A DNA stretch of 64,000 nt from Runella defluvii (GTDB taxonomy: Bacteria > Bacteroidota > Bacteroidia > Cytophagales > Spirosomataceae), in assembly GCF_014195535.1 (NCBI RefSeq), contig NZ_JACIBY010000002.1, positions 62,001 to 126,000 of the forward strand, given 5' to 3'. The position numbers and the translations under genes are program-made. Below, piece after piece: positions 25,123 to 35,239 of this stretch (positions are counted from its first letter, which is position 1; every line of letters begins with the position of its first letter). The notes under the pieces are model-generated. The model had not been told where the DNA came from and did no database searches. It saw only the letters and a program-made list of their open reading frames with translations.

Positions 25123-26322
25123 TTACTGATTCAACTCACTAATTTTCTGATAAATCATCACTTGGTTTGACGCTACTTTGGCAAAACCACGAACGTCATC
25201 GCCAGTCCAAGCGTTGTTCATTTCGCCATAGCTACCAAACACCGACGACATCAAATCGTATGTTGATTCAATGCCTTCAACGTGGAAACGGTACGGTGCC
25301 AAATGAATGTGTACCAATCCCGAAACGTGCGCTTGAGTATCGGCCAAGAATGTCTCGATGTTGCGCATCACAGGCTCCATAAACTGGCCTTTGTGCAACA
25401 GACTTCCGTACCAGTTGGCCAATTGTTCTTTCCAATACAATTGTTGCTCGCTCAATACGTGTTTTTCCAACGTATGGTGCGCTTTGATAATCACCAACGG
25501 CGCGGCTGCTTCAAAACCAACGCGTCCTTTGATACCAATGATGGTGTCACCCACGTGGATGTCGCGTCCGATACCGAAAGGTGCGGCGATTTCGGTCAAT
25601 TTTTGAATCACTTCTACCGCACTCATCGCTTCGCCATTAAGTGAGCAAAGTTCACCTTTTTCAAAGCCCAACGTAACACGTTCGGCCTCGGTTTTGCTTA
25701 CTTGCGTTGGGAAGGCGCTTTCTGGCAAGTAGTTATTTGACGTCAAGGTTTCTTTTCCACCTACCGATGTTCCCCACAAACCTTTATTGATAGAATACGC
25801 TGCTTTATGCCATTCTTGATCAACTCCTTTTGACTTTAAGTATTCGATTTCGGCTTCGCGTGAAAGGCGCATATCGCGAATCGGAGTGATGATTTCGGCT
25901 TCAGGCATGATGATGCGGAACGCCATGTCGAAACGTACTTGGTCGTTTCCTGCGCCTGTACTTCCGTGGGCAATGGCTGCTGCGCCAATTTCTTTGGCAA
26001 ACTCAGCCGCTGCAATCGCCTGAAAAATACGCTCGGCACTCACCGAAAGTGGGTACGTGTTATTTTTCAGAATATTTCCAAAAATCAAGTATTTGATACA
26101 CTCGTCGTAGTAAGCCGCTGTTTTTGAGATAGTCGCGTGCGACTTTACACCCAACGAATACGCACGAGCTTCGATGGCCTTCAGTTCTTCGTCCGAAAAA
26201 CCTCCAGTATCGACCAATACCGAATGAACTTCGTAGCCTTTGTCTTCTGACAAATATTTGACACAAAACGAGGTATCAAGACCTCCACTAAATGCTAAAA
26301 CAACTTTCTTTTTTTCTGACAT
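25123..26322 (-). CDS. argG: Argininosuccinate synthase
   Basis: 399 residues from the ATG at 26322 (MSEKKKVVLAFSGGLDTS); an ATG 5 codons upstream is less likely. The PP-loop LAFSGGLDTSFC binds ATP; GSTGAGNDQVRF and the GVHVG-like citrulline/aspartate region are present. It condenses citrulline with aspartate in arginine synthesis. The gene follows a terminator behind the GNAT gene, so it probably has its own promoter. The other arginine genes are not in the window. Confidence 0.95.
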   Translation of the reverse strand: MSEKKKVVLAFSGGLDTSFCVKYLSEDKGYEVHSVLVDTGGFSDEELKAIEARAYSLGVKSHATISKTAAYYDECIKYLIFGNILKNNTYPLSVSAERIFQAIAAAEFAKEIGAAAIAHGSTGAGNDQVRFDMAFRIIMPEAEIITPIRDMRLSREAEIEYLKSKGVDQEWHKAAYSINKGLWGTSVGGKETLTSNNYLPESAFPTQVSKTEAERVTLGFEKGELCSLNGEAMSAVEVIQKLTEIAAPFGIGRDIHVGDTIIGIKGRVGFEAAAPLVIIKAHHTLEKHVLSEQQLYWKEQLANWYGSLLHKGQFMEPVMRNIETFLADTQAHVSGLVHIHLAPYRFHVEGIESTYDLMSSVFGSYGEMNNAWTGDDVRGFAKVASNQVMIYQKISELNQ

Positions 26323-26386
26323 CGGTGGTAAATACAATTAGTTGCCGCAAAGTTAAGATAATCTAAGGAAGGTTACTAAAAAAATA

Positions 26387-26414
26387 AACCCGCTGACCTT
26401 AACGCCAGCGGGTT
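26387..26414 (-). terminator. Terminator of the GNAT gene (minus strand)
   Basis: Stem AACCCGCTG / CAGCGGGTT (26387-26395 and 26406-26414). Read on the minus strand it is followed at once by TTTATTTTTTT. It lies 21 bp after the GNAT stop and ahead of argG. Confidence 0.8.
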
Positions 26415-26435
26415 AGTATGCAAGGTAGGCTTTTC

Positions 26436-27143
26436 CTACGCTACTTCTAATTCTTGTTGACGATGACGTGCTTTTGCTTCTCTGATTTCGCGTTGTAGCA
26501 ACACGCGTTGTTTGAGACGCATCCAACGTTCGTATAACTTCGACTCTTTCAAGAAATCCCAAGGTGCTTTTTTCCCACTTTTATGGGCTACATGCGGGTC
26601 GTACATCATTCCCGTACACAAACAGTTTTTACGGTTGGTACGCGTCAGTACGTCATAGTTTACGCAGCTAGAACAGCCTTTCCAGAAAGCATCATCCGCT
26701 GGTAACTCACTAAAAGTGACTGGCTCGTAGCCCAAATCCGAGTTGATTTTCATCACGGCTAGGCTCGTAGTGATACCAATGATTTTTGCTTCAGGATATT
26801 TCACGCGCGACAACTCAAATGCTTTGCGCTTGATGGCCTTTGCGATGCCACTCTTACGGTGATCAGGGTGAACGATAAGCCCCGAGTTAGCCACAAATTT
26901 GCCATGTTCCCAGGTTTCGATGTAGCAAAAACCAACCCACTCGCCCAAAAGCGTAGTGGCGATGATTGCCTTACCTTCGGCCATTTTTTCGCGGATGTAA
27001 ACAGGAGAGCGTTTGGCAATCCCTGTTCCGCGTTGTTTGGCGCTTTCTTCCATCTCTTTGCAGATGGTTTCGGCGAGGTCAAAATGTTTTTCTTCGGCTG
27101 TTTCTACAATGTATTGGTCAGATACGATTTCGATGTTTGACAT
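26436..27143 (-). CDS. GNAT acetyltransferase of the Bacteroidota arginine cluster
   Basis: 235 residues. GNAT fold in the middle (GEWVGFCYIETWEHGKF, then acetyl-CoA loop HPDHRKSGIAKAIKR and the MKINSDLGYEPV end). The C-terminal part has a cysteine cluster (CSSC and CLC, about residues 170-190) and a basic helix. In many Bacteroidota this gene stands directly before argG and supplies the missing N-acetyl/succinyl-glutamate synthase step; that assignment is from gene context. Placed here immediately upstream of argG, which agrees. Confidence 0.85.
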   Translation of the reverse strand: MSNIEIVSDQYIVETAEEKHFDLAETICKEMEESAKQRGTGIAKRSPVYIREKMAEGKAIIATTLLGEWVGFCYIETWEHGKFVANSGLIVHPDHRKSGIAKAIKRKAFELSRVKYPEAKIIGITTSLAVMKINSDLGYEPVTFSELPADDAFWKGCSSCVNYDVLTRTNRKNCLCTGMMYDPHVAHKSGKKAPWDFLKESKLYERWMRLKQRVLLQREIREAKARHRQQELEVA

Positions 27144-27558
27144 TGTCGTTTAGTCAGGATTAAATCCTCTGCGGAGACAAATAATCCGCTTTGGTGTTGA
27201 AAATTGATGATTTTTGGGGAAAGTGCGAAGTATGTTTACCACATAGGCAAACGGGTATCATTGTGTCCTTTCGGACCTACAAATAAATGGCGTAGTATGT
27301 GCGCAGCGAGTATGTGAGAGCGTTTTGGCCACTTTTGTGATTTTGTTTTTGAAAAAAAACGTGACAAATATCGGTTAAATTGTATGAACCGTGCAAGAAA
27401 AGAACGAATTATTTTTTTCGATAGTTCATTTTACTTCCTACATCGTACTATATACAATTTCTTATTAATTCATAAAACTTGTAAGTCAGCAAATTAGTTT
27501 ATTCGATAGCCGTACTTTATAAGGTAACACAATACAAATTTTCATTTTAAACTACATT
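27144..27558. other. 415-bp intergenic region, no gene seen
   Basis: Between the divergent GNAT and quinoprotein genes. Contains a short hairpin GTCC-TTTC-GGAC near 27267-27278 and an AT-rich run before 27559, likely the upstream region of both genes. No ORF, repeat copy or structured RNA could be supported. Confidence 0.5.
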
Positions 27559-30258
27559 ATGAAGCCATTTTTTGGGTCTAAGTCATCATTGGCACTGGCT
27601 GCTTGCTTGCTCCTAACAGCGATGTCGCCCTCAGTGATGGGGCAAACCTCCACTCCCCCTGAGGAAAACCGCTTTACCAAAAACATTCTACTTGAAAAGC
27701 TCGACGAACCCACTGAGCTTGTAGTACTGGAAGACCAGCGCGTGCTCTTAACCGAGCGCAAAGGGAAAGTAAAATTGTTCAACCCCAAAAAACCGAATTC
27801 GTACAAAGTAGTAGCCAACCTACCTGTGTACATTCTGCAAGAATACGGCTTGATGGGTATCAACCTAGACCCCAATTTTAAAGAGAACAAATGGGTCTAT
27901 CTGTACTATTCGCCCGTATCGACCGAAGCAGATACTTCGCAGCGATTGGTTCGTATGAAGTACGATACCGAAAAAGATACGCTCCTGCCTAGCACCGAAC
28001 AGGTCTTGTTGCGCGTGCCCGTCAAACGTACCGACTGCTGCCACACGGGTGGGTCGATTGCGTGGGACAAACAAGGAAATTTGTACCTTTCAACGGGAGA
28101 TGACATCAATCCGTTTGGCAACGAAGGCTACGGCGCTCTCGATGGTCGCCCTGGTCGCGCCAATTGGGACGGCCGCTCAACGTCTTCTAACACCAACGAC
28201 TTGCGCGGTAAAGTACTTCGTATCAAGCCTCGTCCTGAAGGTGGGTATGACATTCCAGCGGGTAACTTATTCCCCGTAGGTACAGCCAAAACTCGTCCAG
28301 AGATTTATACCATGGGAACACGTAACCCGTACCGTATTTCGGTGGACCAACGCACCAATTATTTGTACTGGGGTGACGTAGGCCCTGACGCAGGCAACGA
28401 CAGCCCAACACGTGGGTCGCGAGGCTATGATGAAGTAAACCAAGCCCGTAAAGCAGGGTATTTTGGCTATCCTCTTTTTATTGGCGACAACCGTCCTTAT
28501 AATCGCTATGACATGGGCACCAAAGTATCGGGTGAACGTTTTGACCCGCTCAAGCCCATCAACGATTCTCCCCACAACACAGGTATCACCGAATTGCCTC
28601 CTGCACAAAAAGCGTTCATTTTTTACCCCTACGCCGACTCACCTGAGTTTGGCCCAATCGTAGGAAAAGGAGGTCGTAATGCCATGGCAGGGCCTGTTTA
28701 CTACTACGACGATTATCCAGAAACCAACGTAAAATTCCCTCGTCACTACGACGGCAAGCTGTTTGCTTACGAATGGATTCGCGACTGGATTCACCCCGTG
28801 ACCATGACCAAAGACGGCGACTTTGTGCAAATGGAAGAGTTTATGCCTAACACCAAGTTTAGCCACCCTATCGACATGCAGTTTGCGGTGGACGGCTCGT
28901 TGTACGTACTCGAATACGGTAACACTTGGTTTGCCCAAAACGACGACTCGCGCTTGTCGCGCATCACCTACAACGCGGGCAATCGTAAGCCGTTGGCCGT
29001 GGCAAGTGTGCAGAAAAAAGCGGGTGCAGCGCCCATGAAAGCCGAGTTTTCGTCGAAAGGAACGGTGGATTACGACGGTGATGCCCTCAAATACGAGTGG
29101 ACGTTTGGAAAAGGTTTGCCCAAAAGTACCGTGGCTAACCCAACATTTACCTACACAAAACCAGGCATTTACACCGCTACTCTCAAAGTAACCGATAGCA
29201 AAGGCAACGCACGTAGCAGCAGCGTAGAGGTAAAAGTAGGAAACGAACCTCCTAAAGTAGAAGTGGCATTGGCAGGAAACAAATCGTTTTACTGGGAAAA
29301 CAAACCCGTTGCTTACGAAGTGAAAGTTTCGGACAAAGAAGACGGCAGTTTGGCCAATCAAAAAATCAATCCAGAGGATGTCACCGTAACGGTGGATTAC
29401 TTGGAAGGCTTTGACAAAACGATTTTGGCACAAGGCCACCAAGCCAATTTGGGCGTAGCGACGGGCAAACGCTTGATGGATTTGTCGGATTGTAAAGCCT
29501 GCCACGACGTAGTGAAGAAGTCGATTGGCCCTGCTTACCGCGACGTAGCCAAAAAATACAAAGGTGCGCGCGATATTGAAAGCCGTTTAGCCGATAAAAT
29601 CATCAACGGTGGTGGTGGCGTATGGGGCGAACAAGCCATGAGCGCCCACCCTCAAATCAAGAAAGAAGAAGCCAAAGAAATCGTGAAGTACATCATGTCG
29701 TTGGGCAACGAAAAAGGCCCCGACAAAAAACCTGTGAAAGGCGAGTACGTAACAGCGGCTAAACAAAAAGAAGGTTCGTATATTTTCAGGGCCAGCTACA
29801 CCGACAAAGGAAATCCTGTCGTTGGTCCTCAGACTTCTACAAGCACGGTGGCCTTGCGTCCTGCCAAATTGAAAGCAACTTGGAACGACGAAGCCAAAGA
29901 CGCGACGACGGTTGAGCTTCCGACAAAATCGGAAGTATTGGCTCCAGTGAAAAATGGTAGCTACGCACTTTACAAAGACGTGGATTTGACCGATGTCAGC
30001 AGTTTATCGTGCATGGTGTATGCCACTCCTGACCGCACCGTAGGCGGCACCATCGAAGTACGTTTGGATAGTCCAACGGGGGCGTTGATTGGTCAGACCG
30101 AAGTATCGAACAGTCAAATGGGGGCTGTAACGTTATCGCTCCGCAAGCCTGACAACAAAGTACACAATTTATATTTGGTTTTCACGACCACCAAATCGGT
30201 GCCCGAAGGCAATGGTTTGTTTGGCGTAGAATGGCTCCAGTTTAACTCGGGGCAATAG
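27559..30258 (+). CDS. Secreted PQQ-dependent sugar dehydrogenase-PKD-cytochrome c-CBM fusion
   Basis: 899 residues with a signal peptide (1-28). Domains in order: a six-bladed glucose/sorbosone dehydrogenase propeller (about 35-480; motif HTGGSIAWDKQGNLYLSTGD), a PKD domain (about 488-570), a class I cytochrome c (about 630-725) with heme site C645-K-A-C648-H649 and probable axial M694, then a beta-sandwich of the CBM6 type (about 775-899). Electrons would pass from the sugar site to the heme inside one protein. Exported; substrate unknown. Followed by a strong terminator at 30288. Confidence 0.88.
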   Translation: MKPFFGSKSSLALAACLLLTAMSPSVMGQTSTPPEENRFTKNILLEKLDEPTELVVLEDQRVLLTERKGKVKLFNPKKPNSYKVVANLPVYILQEYGLMGINLDPNFKENKWVYLYYSPVSTEADTSQRLVRMKYDTEKDTLLPSTEQVLLRVPVKRTDCCHTGGSIAWDKQGNLYLSTGDDINPFGNEGYGALDGRPGRANWDGRSTSSNTNDLRGKVLRIKPRPEGGYDIPAGNLFPVGTAKTRPEIYTMGTRNPYRISVDQRTNYLYWGDVGPDAGNDSPTRGSRGYDEVNQARKAGYFGYPLFIGDNRPYNRYDMGTKVSGERFDPLKPINDSPHNTGITELPPAQKAFIFYPYADSPEFGPIVGKGGRNAMAGPVYYYDDYPETNVKFPRHYDGKLFAYEWIRDWIHPVTMTKDGDFVQMEEFMPNTKFSHPIDMQFAVDGSLYVLEYGNTWFAQNDDSRLSRITYNAGNRKPLAVASVQKKAGAAPMKAEFSSKGTVDYDGDALKYEWTFGKGLPKSTVANPTFTYTKPGIYTATLKVTDSKGNARSSSVEVKVGNEPPKVEVALAGNKSFYWENKPVAYEVKVSDKEDGSLANQKINPEDVTVTVDYLEGFDKTILAQGHQANLGVATGKRLMDLSDCKACHDVVKKSIGPAYRDVAKKYKGARDIESRLADKIINGGGGVWGEQAMSAHPQIKKEEAKEIVKYIMSLGNEKGPDKKPVKGEYVTAAKQKEGSYIFRASYTDKGNPVVGPQTSTSTVALRPAKLKATWNDEAKDATTVELPTKSEVLAPVKNGSYALYKDVDLTDVSSLSCMVYATPDRTVGGTIEVRLDSPTGALIGQTEVSNSQMGAVTLSLRKPDNKVHNLYLVFTTTKSVPEGNGLFGVEWLQFNSGQ

Positions 30259-30287
30259 TTTTTTTCATTATTAACCGTTTTTGCCGT

Positions 30288-30323
30288 GGGGCTGGTTGCT
30301 TACAACCAGTCCCATTTTTTTTT
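30288..30323 (+). terminator. Terminator after the quinoprotein gene
   Basis: GGGGCTGGTTG / CAACCAGTCCC (30288-30298 and 30303-30313), loop CTTA, one G-T pair, followed by nine T. The loop and core also match the GGTTG-CTYA-CAACC palindrome family seen at 20024-20177 and 20729. Confidence 0.85.
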
Positions 30324-30381
30324 ATCCTTCTCATTCAGCCGAAGATTGTTACATTCCTAAAAACTGTGGCAAATCTGAGCT

Positions 30382-30522
30382 ATCCCTGGGCTAAAATCGT
30401 CGTTGATGGCACGCGAATGAGACGGATTGAACGGATAACTTGTGCTTTAGCACTTAAAGTATTCGTAGTTAAAACCTACGTTTTTCTACATTTGTAAGTA
30501 TTCTCTCGAAAAAAGTCATTTT
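30382..30522 (+). promoter_or_regulatory. Conserved promoter module of BspA-like gene 1
   Basis: About 140 bp nearly identical before all four BspA-like genes. It carries a -7 box TACATTTG (30487-30494), two small palindromes (GTGC-TTTA-GCAC at 30442-30453 and CGTAG / CTACG at 30464-30480) and direct ACGGAT strings (near 30422-30436). The -7 box lies 29 bp before the ATG. The palindromes sit where a repressor or activator could act. Confidence 0.75.
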
Positions 30523-32820
30523 ATGCCTAAAACTTTCCTCCAACTTATCGTTATTTCTTTCCTTGCTTGGGGAACCATGTGGCACCCTGCCCAAGCCCAA
30601 AACAGCCCCTTCATTACCCGTTGGGATTTATCAAAAACAGGCGGCACTGCCACGACCTTGACATTTGGCGTAGCCACCGCTGGCACCGTAAGTTATACTT
30701 GGCAGCAGGTGGGTGGCGCAGCCTCAGGAAGCGGGACGTTTAGCGGAAGTGCGCTCACCATCACAAACTTACCTGCCAATGCCATCATCGACCTAAGCAT
30801 TAATCCCATTAATTTTCAAAGGATTAATATCAATTACGGAACAGACCGCCAACGCCTCATGGAAATAAAGCAATGGGGTACAGTGGCTTGGACTAGTATG
30901 CAGAGGGCTTTTTACGGCTGCTCAAACATGACACTCACGGCTACTGACACCCCCAACTTTGCTGCTGTTACGGACATGAGTTATATGTTTGCTGTTTGTT
31001 GTGCTTTTAACCAATCAGTGAGTAATTTTAATACCGTAGCAGTTACTGATATGAGTGGGATGTTTGCTTTTTGTAATTCATTTAACCAATCCGTGAGCAA
31101 TTTTAATACCTCTGCCGTTACCAATATGAGTGCTATGTTTTTAGGTTGCAGTGCCTTTAACCAATCCGTGAGCAATTTTAATACCTCTGCCGTTACCAAT
31201 ATGAATAGTATGTTTTCAGATTGTAGTTTATTTAACCAGTCCGTGAGCAATTTTAATACTGAAAAGGTGACCAATATGAGCTTTATGTTTGCTGTTTGTC
31301 GTGCCTTCAACCAATCAGTACGTAACTTTAATACTGAAAAGGTGACCAATATGAGTGGTATGTTTGAAGGTTGTAGCTCTTTTAATCAATCGGTGAGCAG
31401 TTTTAACACTGAAAAGGTTACTCATATGAATAATATGTTTTGGGGGTGTAATGTCTTTAACCAATCGGTGAGCAATTTTAATACCGCTGCCGTCACCGAT
31501 ATGCGTGGTATGTTTTATAATTGTCATGCCTTTAACCAATCAGTGAGCAATTTTAATACTGAAAAGGTTACTCTTATGAATAATATGTTTTGGGGGTGTA
31601 ATACCTTTAACCAATCAGTGAGCAATTTTAATACTGAAAAGGTGACTGATATGAACTATATGTTTTTGGGGTGTATAACCTTTAACCAATCAGTAAGCAA
31701 TTTTAATACTGCTGCTGTCACAGATATGAGTGGGATGTTTATGGGTTGTAGTTTATTTAACCGATCAGTGAGTAATTTTAATACTGAAATGGTTACTAAT
31801 ATGAGTTATATGTTTTTCGGTTGTAGTAACTTTAACCAATCATTAAGTAATTTTAATACTACCGCGGTTACTAATATGAGTTATATGTTTTATCGTTGTC
31901 CTGCCTTTAACCAATCCGTGAGCAATTTTAACACTGAAAAGGTTACTGATATGAGCTATATGTTTGCTGATTGTAGTGCCTTTAACCAATCAGTAAGCAA
32001 TTTTAATACCTTAGCTGTTACCAATATTAGATTTATGTTTTCTGAATGTAGTGCCTTTAACCAATCAGTAAGCAATTTTAATACTGAAAAGGTGACTGAT
32101 ATGAGCTATATGTTTTCTGGTTGTAGTGCCTTTAACCAAAGTTTAGCTTCTTGGGGTAGTCAACTCAATGCGAATGTGGACCTCGGTGGCTTTTTGAATA
32201 ACTGCGGCATGAGTGGGGCCAACTACGATGCTACGCTCAAAGCTTTTGCGGCTGGCTCGGTAACAGATAGAAATATGGGCGCTTCAGATCTTAAGTACTG
32301 CGATGCAGAAACGGCCCGTAAGCTCCTTACTACCCCCGTCGCCTCGGGGGGCAAGGGCTGGAGCATCTGGGGAGATTCTAAAAACTGCACTGTCCCAGCG
32401 GTCATTGCTATTTCACCCGAGCGGCCCGCTATTTGTCCAGGAACGTCCATCACCCTGGCAGCGAGTGGATGCGCGGGTACGGTAACTTGGTTGGGTGGCG
32501 CAAGTCCACAAACGGGGGCGTCAATCACCGTAAGTCCTGCGCTTACTACTTCTTATTCAGCCAATTGCAGCACGGGAGGTACAGAAACCGTTACGGTAAA
32601 GGTAGCCACCAATACCCTAGCAGTAGGTTACAACGTGGTCACCGAAAAGGAGCGATTCAAGGCATCCACGACCCTTACTTCCAATAAAAAAGTGGGCAAT
32701 GTCAGTTTTACGCCCAATGCCAACGTCGTCTATGAAGCAGGCAACTCCATCACCTTACTCCCTGGCTTTTCTGCCGAAAAAGCGAGTACGTTTCTGGCCG
32801 AAATAAAAGGCTGTCAATAG
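30523..32820 (+). CDS. Secreted DUF285/BspA-like repeat protein, paralogue 1
   Basis: 765 residues. Signal peptide 1-25 (ending PAQAQ), a unique N-terminal region to about 145, then 15 complete tandem repeats of 25 residues with consensus FNQSVSNFNT-xxVT-xMS-x-MF-xx-C-x-x. The DUF285 (BspA-like leucine-rich-type) family forms curved beta solenoids that bind host or extracellular ligands. Each repeat has a Cys at position 23. After the solenoid come a cap (to about 620) and two beta domains, the last resembling a three-coathanger stack (GNVSFTPNANVVYEAG to the end), used for surface anchoring. No T9SS CHU_C end. First of four tandem paralogues. Confidence 0.92.
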   Translation: MPKTFLQLIVISFLAWGTMWHPAQAQNSPFITRWDLSKTGGTATTLTFGVATAGTVSYTWQQVGGAASGSGTFSGSALTITNLPANAIIDLSINPINFQRININYGTDRQRLMEIKQWGTVAWTSMQRAFYGCSNMTLTATDTPNFAAVTDMSYMFAVCCAFNQSVSNFNTVAVTDMSGMFAFCNSFNQSVSNFNTSAVTNMSAMFLGCSAFNQSVSNFNTSAVTNMNSMFSDCSLFNQSVSNFNTEKVTNMSFMFAVCRAFNQSVRNFNTEKVTNMSGMFEGCSSFNQSVSSFNTEKVTHMNNMFWGCNVFNQSVSNFNTAAVTDMRGMFYNCHAFNQSVSNFNTEKVTLMNNMFWGCNTFNQSVSNFNTEKVTDMNYMFLGCITFNQSVSNFNTAAVTDMSGMFMGCSLFNRSVSNFNTEMVTNMSYMFFGCSNFNQSLSNFNTTAVTNMSYMFYRCPAFNQSVSNFNTEKVTDMSYMFADCSAFNQSVSNFNTLAVTNIRFMFSECSAFNQSVSNFNTEKVTDMSYMFSGCSAFNQSLASWGSQLNANVDLGGFLNNCGMSGANYDATLKAFAAGSVTDRNMGASDLKYCDAETARKLLTTPVASGGKGWSIWGDSKNCTVPAVIAISPERPAICPGTSITLAASGCAGTVTWLGGASPQTGASITVSPALTTSYSANCSTGGTETVTVKVATNTLAVGYNVVTEKERFKASTTLTSNKKVGNVSFTPNANVVYEAGNSITLLPGFSAEKASTFLAEIKGCQ

Positions 32821-32885
32821 AGCAGTTATTTCTCCTCCTATTTTTCATTTAACTTCTCTGGCGCCCTAATTACTGTATCCGAGTC

Positions 32886-33026
32886 ATCCGTAGGCTAAAA
32901 TCGTCGTTGATGGCACGCGGATGAGACGGATTGAACGGATAACTTGTGCTTTAGCACTTAAAGTATTCGTAGTTAAAACCTACGTTTTTCTACATTTGTA
33001 AGTATTCTCTCGAAAAAAGTCATTTT
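32886..33026 (+). promoter_or_regulatory. Conserved promoter module of BspA-like gene 2
   Basis: Second copy of the module, including TACATTTG (32991-32998) and both palindromes. The preceding 65 bp after gene 1 are also shared with the spacer behind gene 2, so gene plus spacer form the duplicated unit. Confidence 0.75.
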
Positions 33027-35174
33027 ATGCCTAAAACTTTCCTCCAACTTATTGTTATTTCCCTACTTGCTTGGGGAACCATGTGGCACCCTGCCCAAGC
33101 CCAAAGCAGCCCCTTTATCACCCGTTGGGATTTATCAAAAACAGGCTGGACAGCTACGGAATTAAGTTTTGCCGTAGAAACAGCTGGTACGGTAAGCTAT
33201 ACTTGGCAGCAAGTGGGTGGCGCAGACTCTGGCAGTGGTACGTTTAGCGGAAAGACGCTCACCATCAAAAACTTACCTGCCAATGCCATCATCGACCTAA
33301 GCATTGACCCCGTTAATTTTCAAAGAATTATTATCAATTACGGAACAGACCGCCAACGCCTCATGGAAGTAAAGCAATGGGGGACAGTGGCTTGGATCAG
33401 TATGCAGAATGCTTTTTGGGGCTGCTCGAACATGACACTCACGGCTACTGATACCCCCAACTTTGCTGCTGTTACGGACATGAGTTATATGTTTGCTGAT
33501 TGTAGATCTTTTAACCAATCAGTGAGCAATTTTAACACCGCCACTGTGACTAATATGAGTGGAATGTTTGGGGAGTGCAGTGCCTTTAACCAATCAGTGA
33601 GCAGTTTTAATACTGAGAAAGTTACCAATATGAGCTATATGTTTTCTGGTTGTCGTGCCTTTAACCAATCAATCAGCAATTTTAATACCGCCGCTGTAAC
33701 TAATATGAGTTCGATGTTTTCTGGTTGTCGTGCCTTTAACCAATCAGTGAGCAATTTTAATACCGTTACTGTGACTACTATGAGCGGAATGTTCAGTAAT
33801 TGTAGCTCATTTAACCAATCGGTCAGCAATTTTAATACCGCCGCTGTGACTACTATGAGCGGAATGTTCAGTAATTGTAGCTCATTTAACCAATCGGTCA
33901 GCAATTTTAATACTCAAAAGGTTACTGATTTTTGGTCGATGTTTTCTGGTTGTAGCTCATTTAACCAATCGGTCAGCAATTTTAATACTCAAAAGGCTAC
34001 GCGTATGAGCAGTATGTTTTGGGAGTGTAGGAACTTCAATCAACCAGTAAGTAATTTTAATACCACCGCTGTGACTACTATGAGCGGGATGTTTCTTGGT
34101 TGTAGCACTTTTAACCAATCGGTCAGTAATTTTGATACCGAAAAAGTTACTGATATGTGGGGGATGTTTGATGGTTGTTATGCCTTTAACCAATCGGTCA
34201 GCAATTTTAATACCGCTGCTGTGACTAATATGAGTTCGATGTTCTCTGATTGTAGCTCATTTAACCAATCAGTGAGCAATTTTAACACTAAAAAGGCTAC
34301 TGATATGAGTTATATGTTTTTTGATTGTACTGTTTTTAACCAATCAGTAAGCAATTTTAATACTGAAAAAGTTACTGATATGAATTATATGTTTTTTGGT
34401 TGTAGCACTTTTAATCAACCAATTAGCAATTTTAATACCGCTTCCATCAAGAGTATGAATTATATATTTGCTTATTGCCGTTCTTTCAACCAAAGTTTAG
34501 CTTCTTGGGGTAGTCAACTTAATGCTAATGTGAACCTCATTGGCTTTTTGGATAACTGCGGCATGAGTGTGGCCAACTACGATGCTACGCTCACCGCTTT
34601 TGCCGCAGGCTCGGTAACGGGTAGAAATATGGGTGCTTCAAATATTAACTACTGCGGTGCTGAAACGGCCCGTAAGCTCCTTACTACCCCCGTCGCCTCG
34701 GGGGGCAAGGGCTGGAGCATCTGGGGAGATTCTAAAAACTGCACTGTCCCAGCGGTGATTGCCATTTCACCCGAGCGGCCCGCTATTTGTCCAGGAACGT
34801 CCATCACCCTGGCAGCGAGTGGATGCGCGGGCACGGTAACTTGGATGGGTGGCCCAAGTCCACAAACGGGGGCGTCAATCACCGTAAGCCCTGCACTTAC
34901 TACTTCCTACTCAGCTAATTGCAGCACGGGAGGTACAAAAACCGTTACGGTGAAAGTAGCCACCAATACCCTAGCAGTAGGTTACAACGTGGTCACTGAA
35001 AAGGAGCGATTCAAGGCATCCACCACCCTTACTTCCAATAAAAAGGTGGGCAATGTCAGTTTTACGCCCAATGCCAACGTGGCCTATGAAGCAGGCAACT
35101 CCATCACCTTGCTCCCTGGCTTTTCTGCCGAAAAAACAAGTACGTTTCTGGCCGAAATAAAAGGCTGTCAATAG
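33027..35174 (+). CDS. Secreted DUF285/BspA-like repeat protein, paralogue 2
   Basis: 715 residues. Same plan as paralogue 1 with 13 complete 25-residue repeats. Signal peptide and C-terminal domains (from PAVIAISPERPAICPGTSI on) are almost identical to paralogues 1 and 4, while the repeats differ in number and in the variable VT-xMS positions. Some repeats are near-perfect tandem copies at DNA level (33765-33914), a sign of recent repeat gain. Complete gene with its own promoter module. Confidence 0.92.
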   Translation: MPKTFLQLIVISLLAWGTMWHPAQAQSSPFITRWDLSKTGWTATELSFAVETAGTVSYTWQQVGGADSGSGTFSGKTLTIKNLPANAIIDLSIDPVNFQRIIINYGTDRQRLMEVKQWGTVAWISMQNAFWGCSNMTLTATDTPNFAAVTDMSYMFADCRSFNQSVSNFNTATVTNMSGMFGECSAFNQSVSSFNTEKVTNMSYMFSGCRAFNQSISNFNTAAVTNMSSMFSGCRAFNQSVSNFNTVTVTTMSGMFSNCSSFNQSVSNFNTAAVTTMSGMFSNCSSFNQSVSNFNTQKVTDFWSMFSGCSSFNQSVSNFNTQKATRMSSMFWECRNFNQPVSNFNTTAVTTMSGMFLGCSTFNQSVSNFDTEKVTDMWGMFDGCYAFNQSVSNFNTAAVTNMSSMFSDCSSFNQSVSNFNTKKATDMSYMFFDCTVFNQSVSNFNTEKVTDMNYMFFGCSTFNQPISNFNTASIKSMNYIFAYCRSFNQSLASWGSQLNANVNLIGFLDNCGMSVANYDATLTAFAAGSVTGRNMGASNINYCGAETARKLLTTPVASGGKGWSIWGDSKNCTVPAVIAISPERPAICPGTSITLAASGCAGTVTWMGGPSPQTGASITVSPALTTSYSANCSTGGTKTVTVKVATNTLAVGYNVVTEKERFKASTTLTSNKKVGNVSFTPNANVAYEAGNSITLLPGFSAEKTSTFLAEIKGCQ

Positions 35175-35239
35175 AGCAGTTATTTCTCCTCCTATTTTTC
35201 ATTTAACTTCTCTGGCGCCCTAATTACTGTATCCGAGTC

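Noticed and set aside
30981-31539. Antisense ORFs with LKLLTDWLK- and GNGSGIKIAH-type repeats across the BspA genes
   Set aside because: They arise because the 75-bp repeat keeps complementary frames open; no signal, promoter or family support, although they have the same regular pattern in all four genes.
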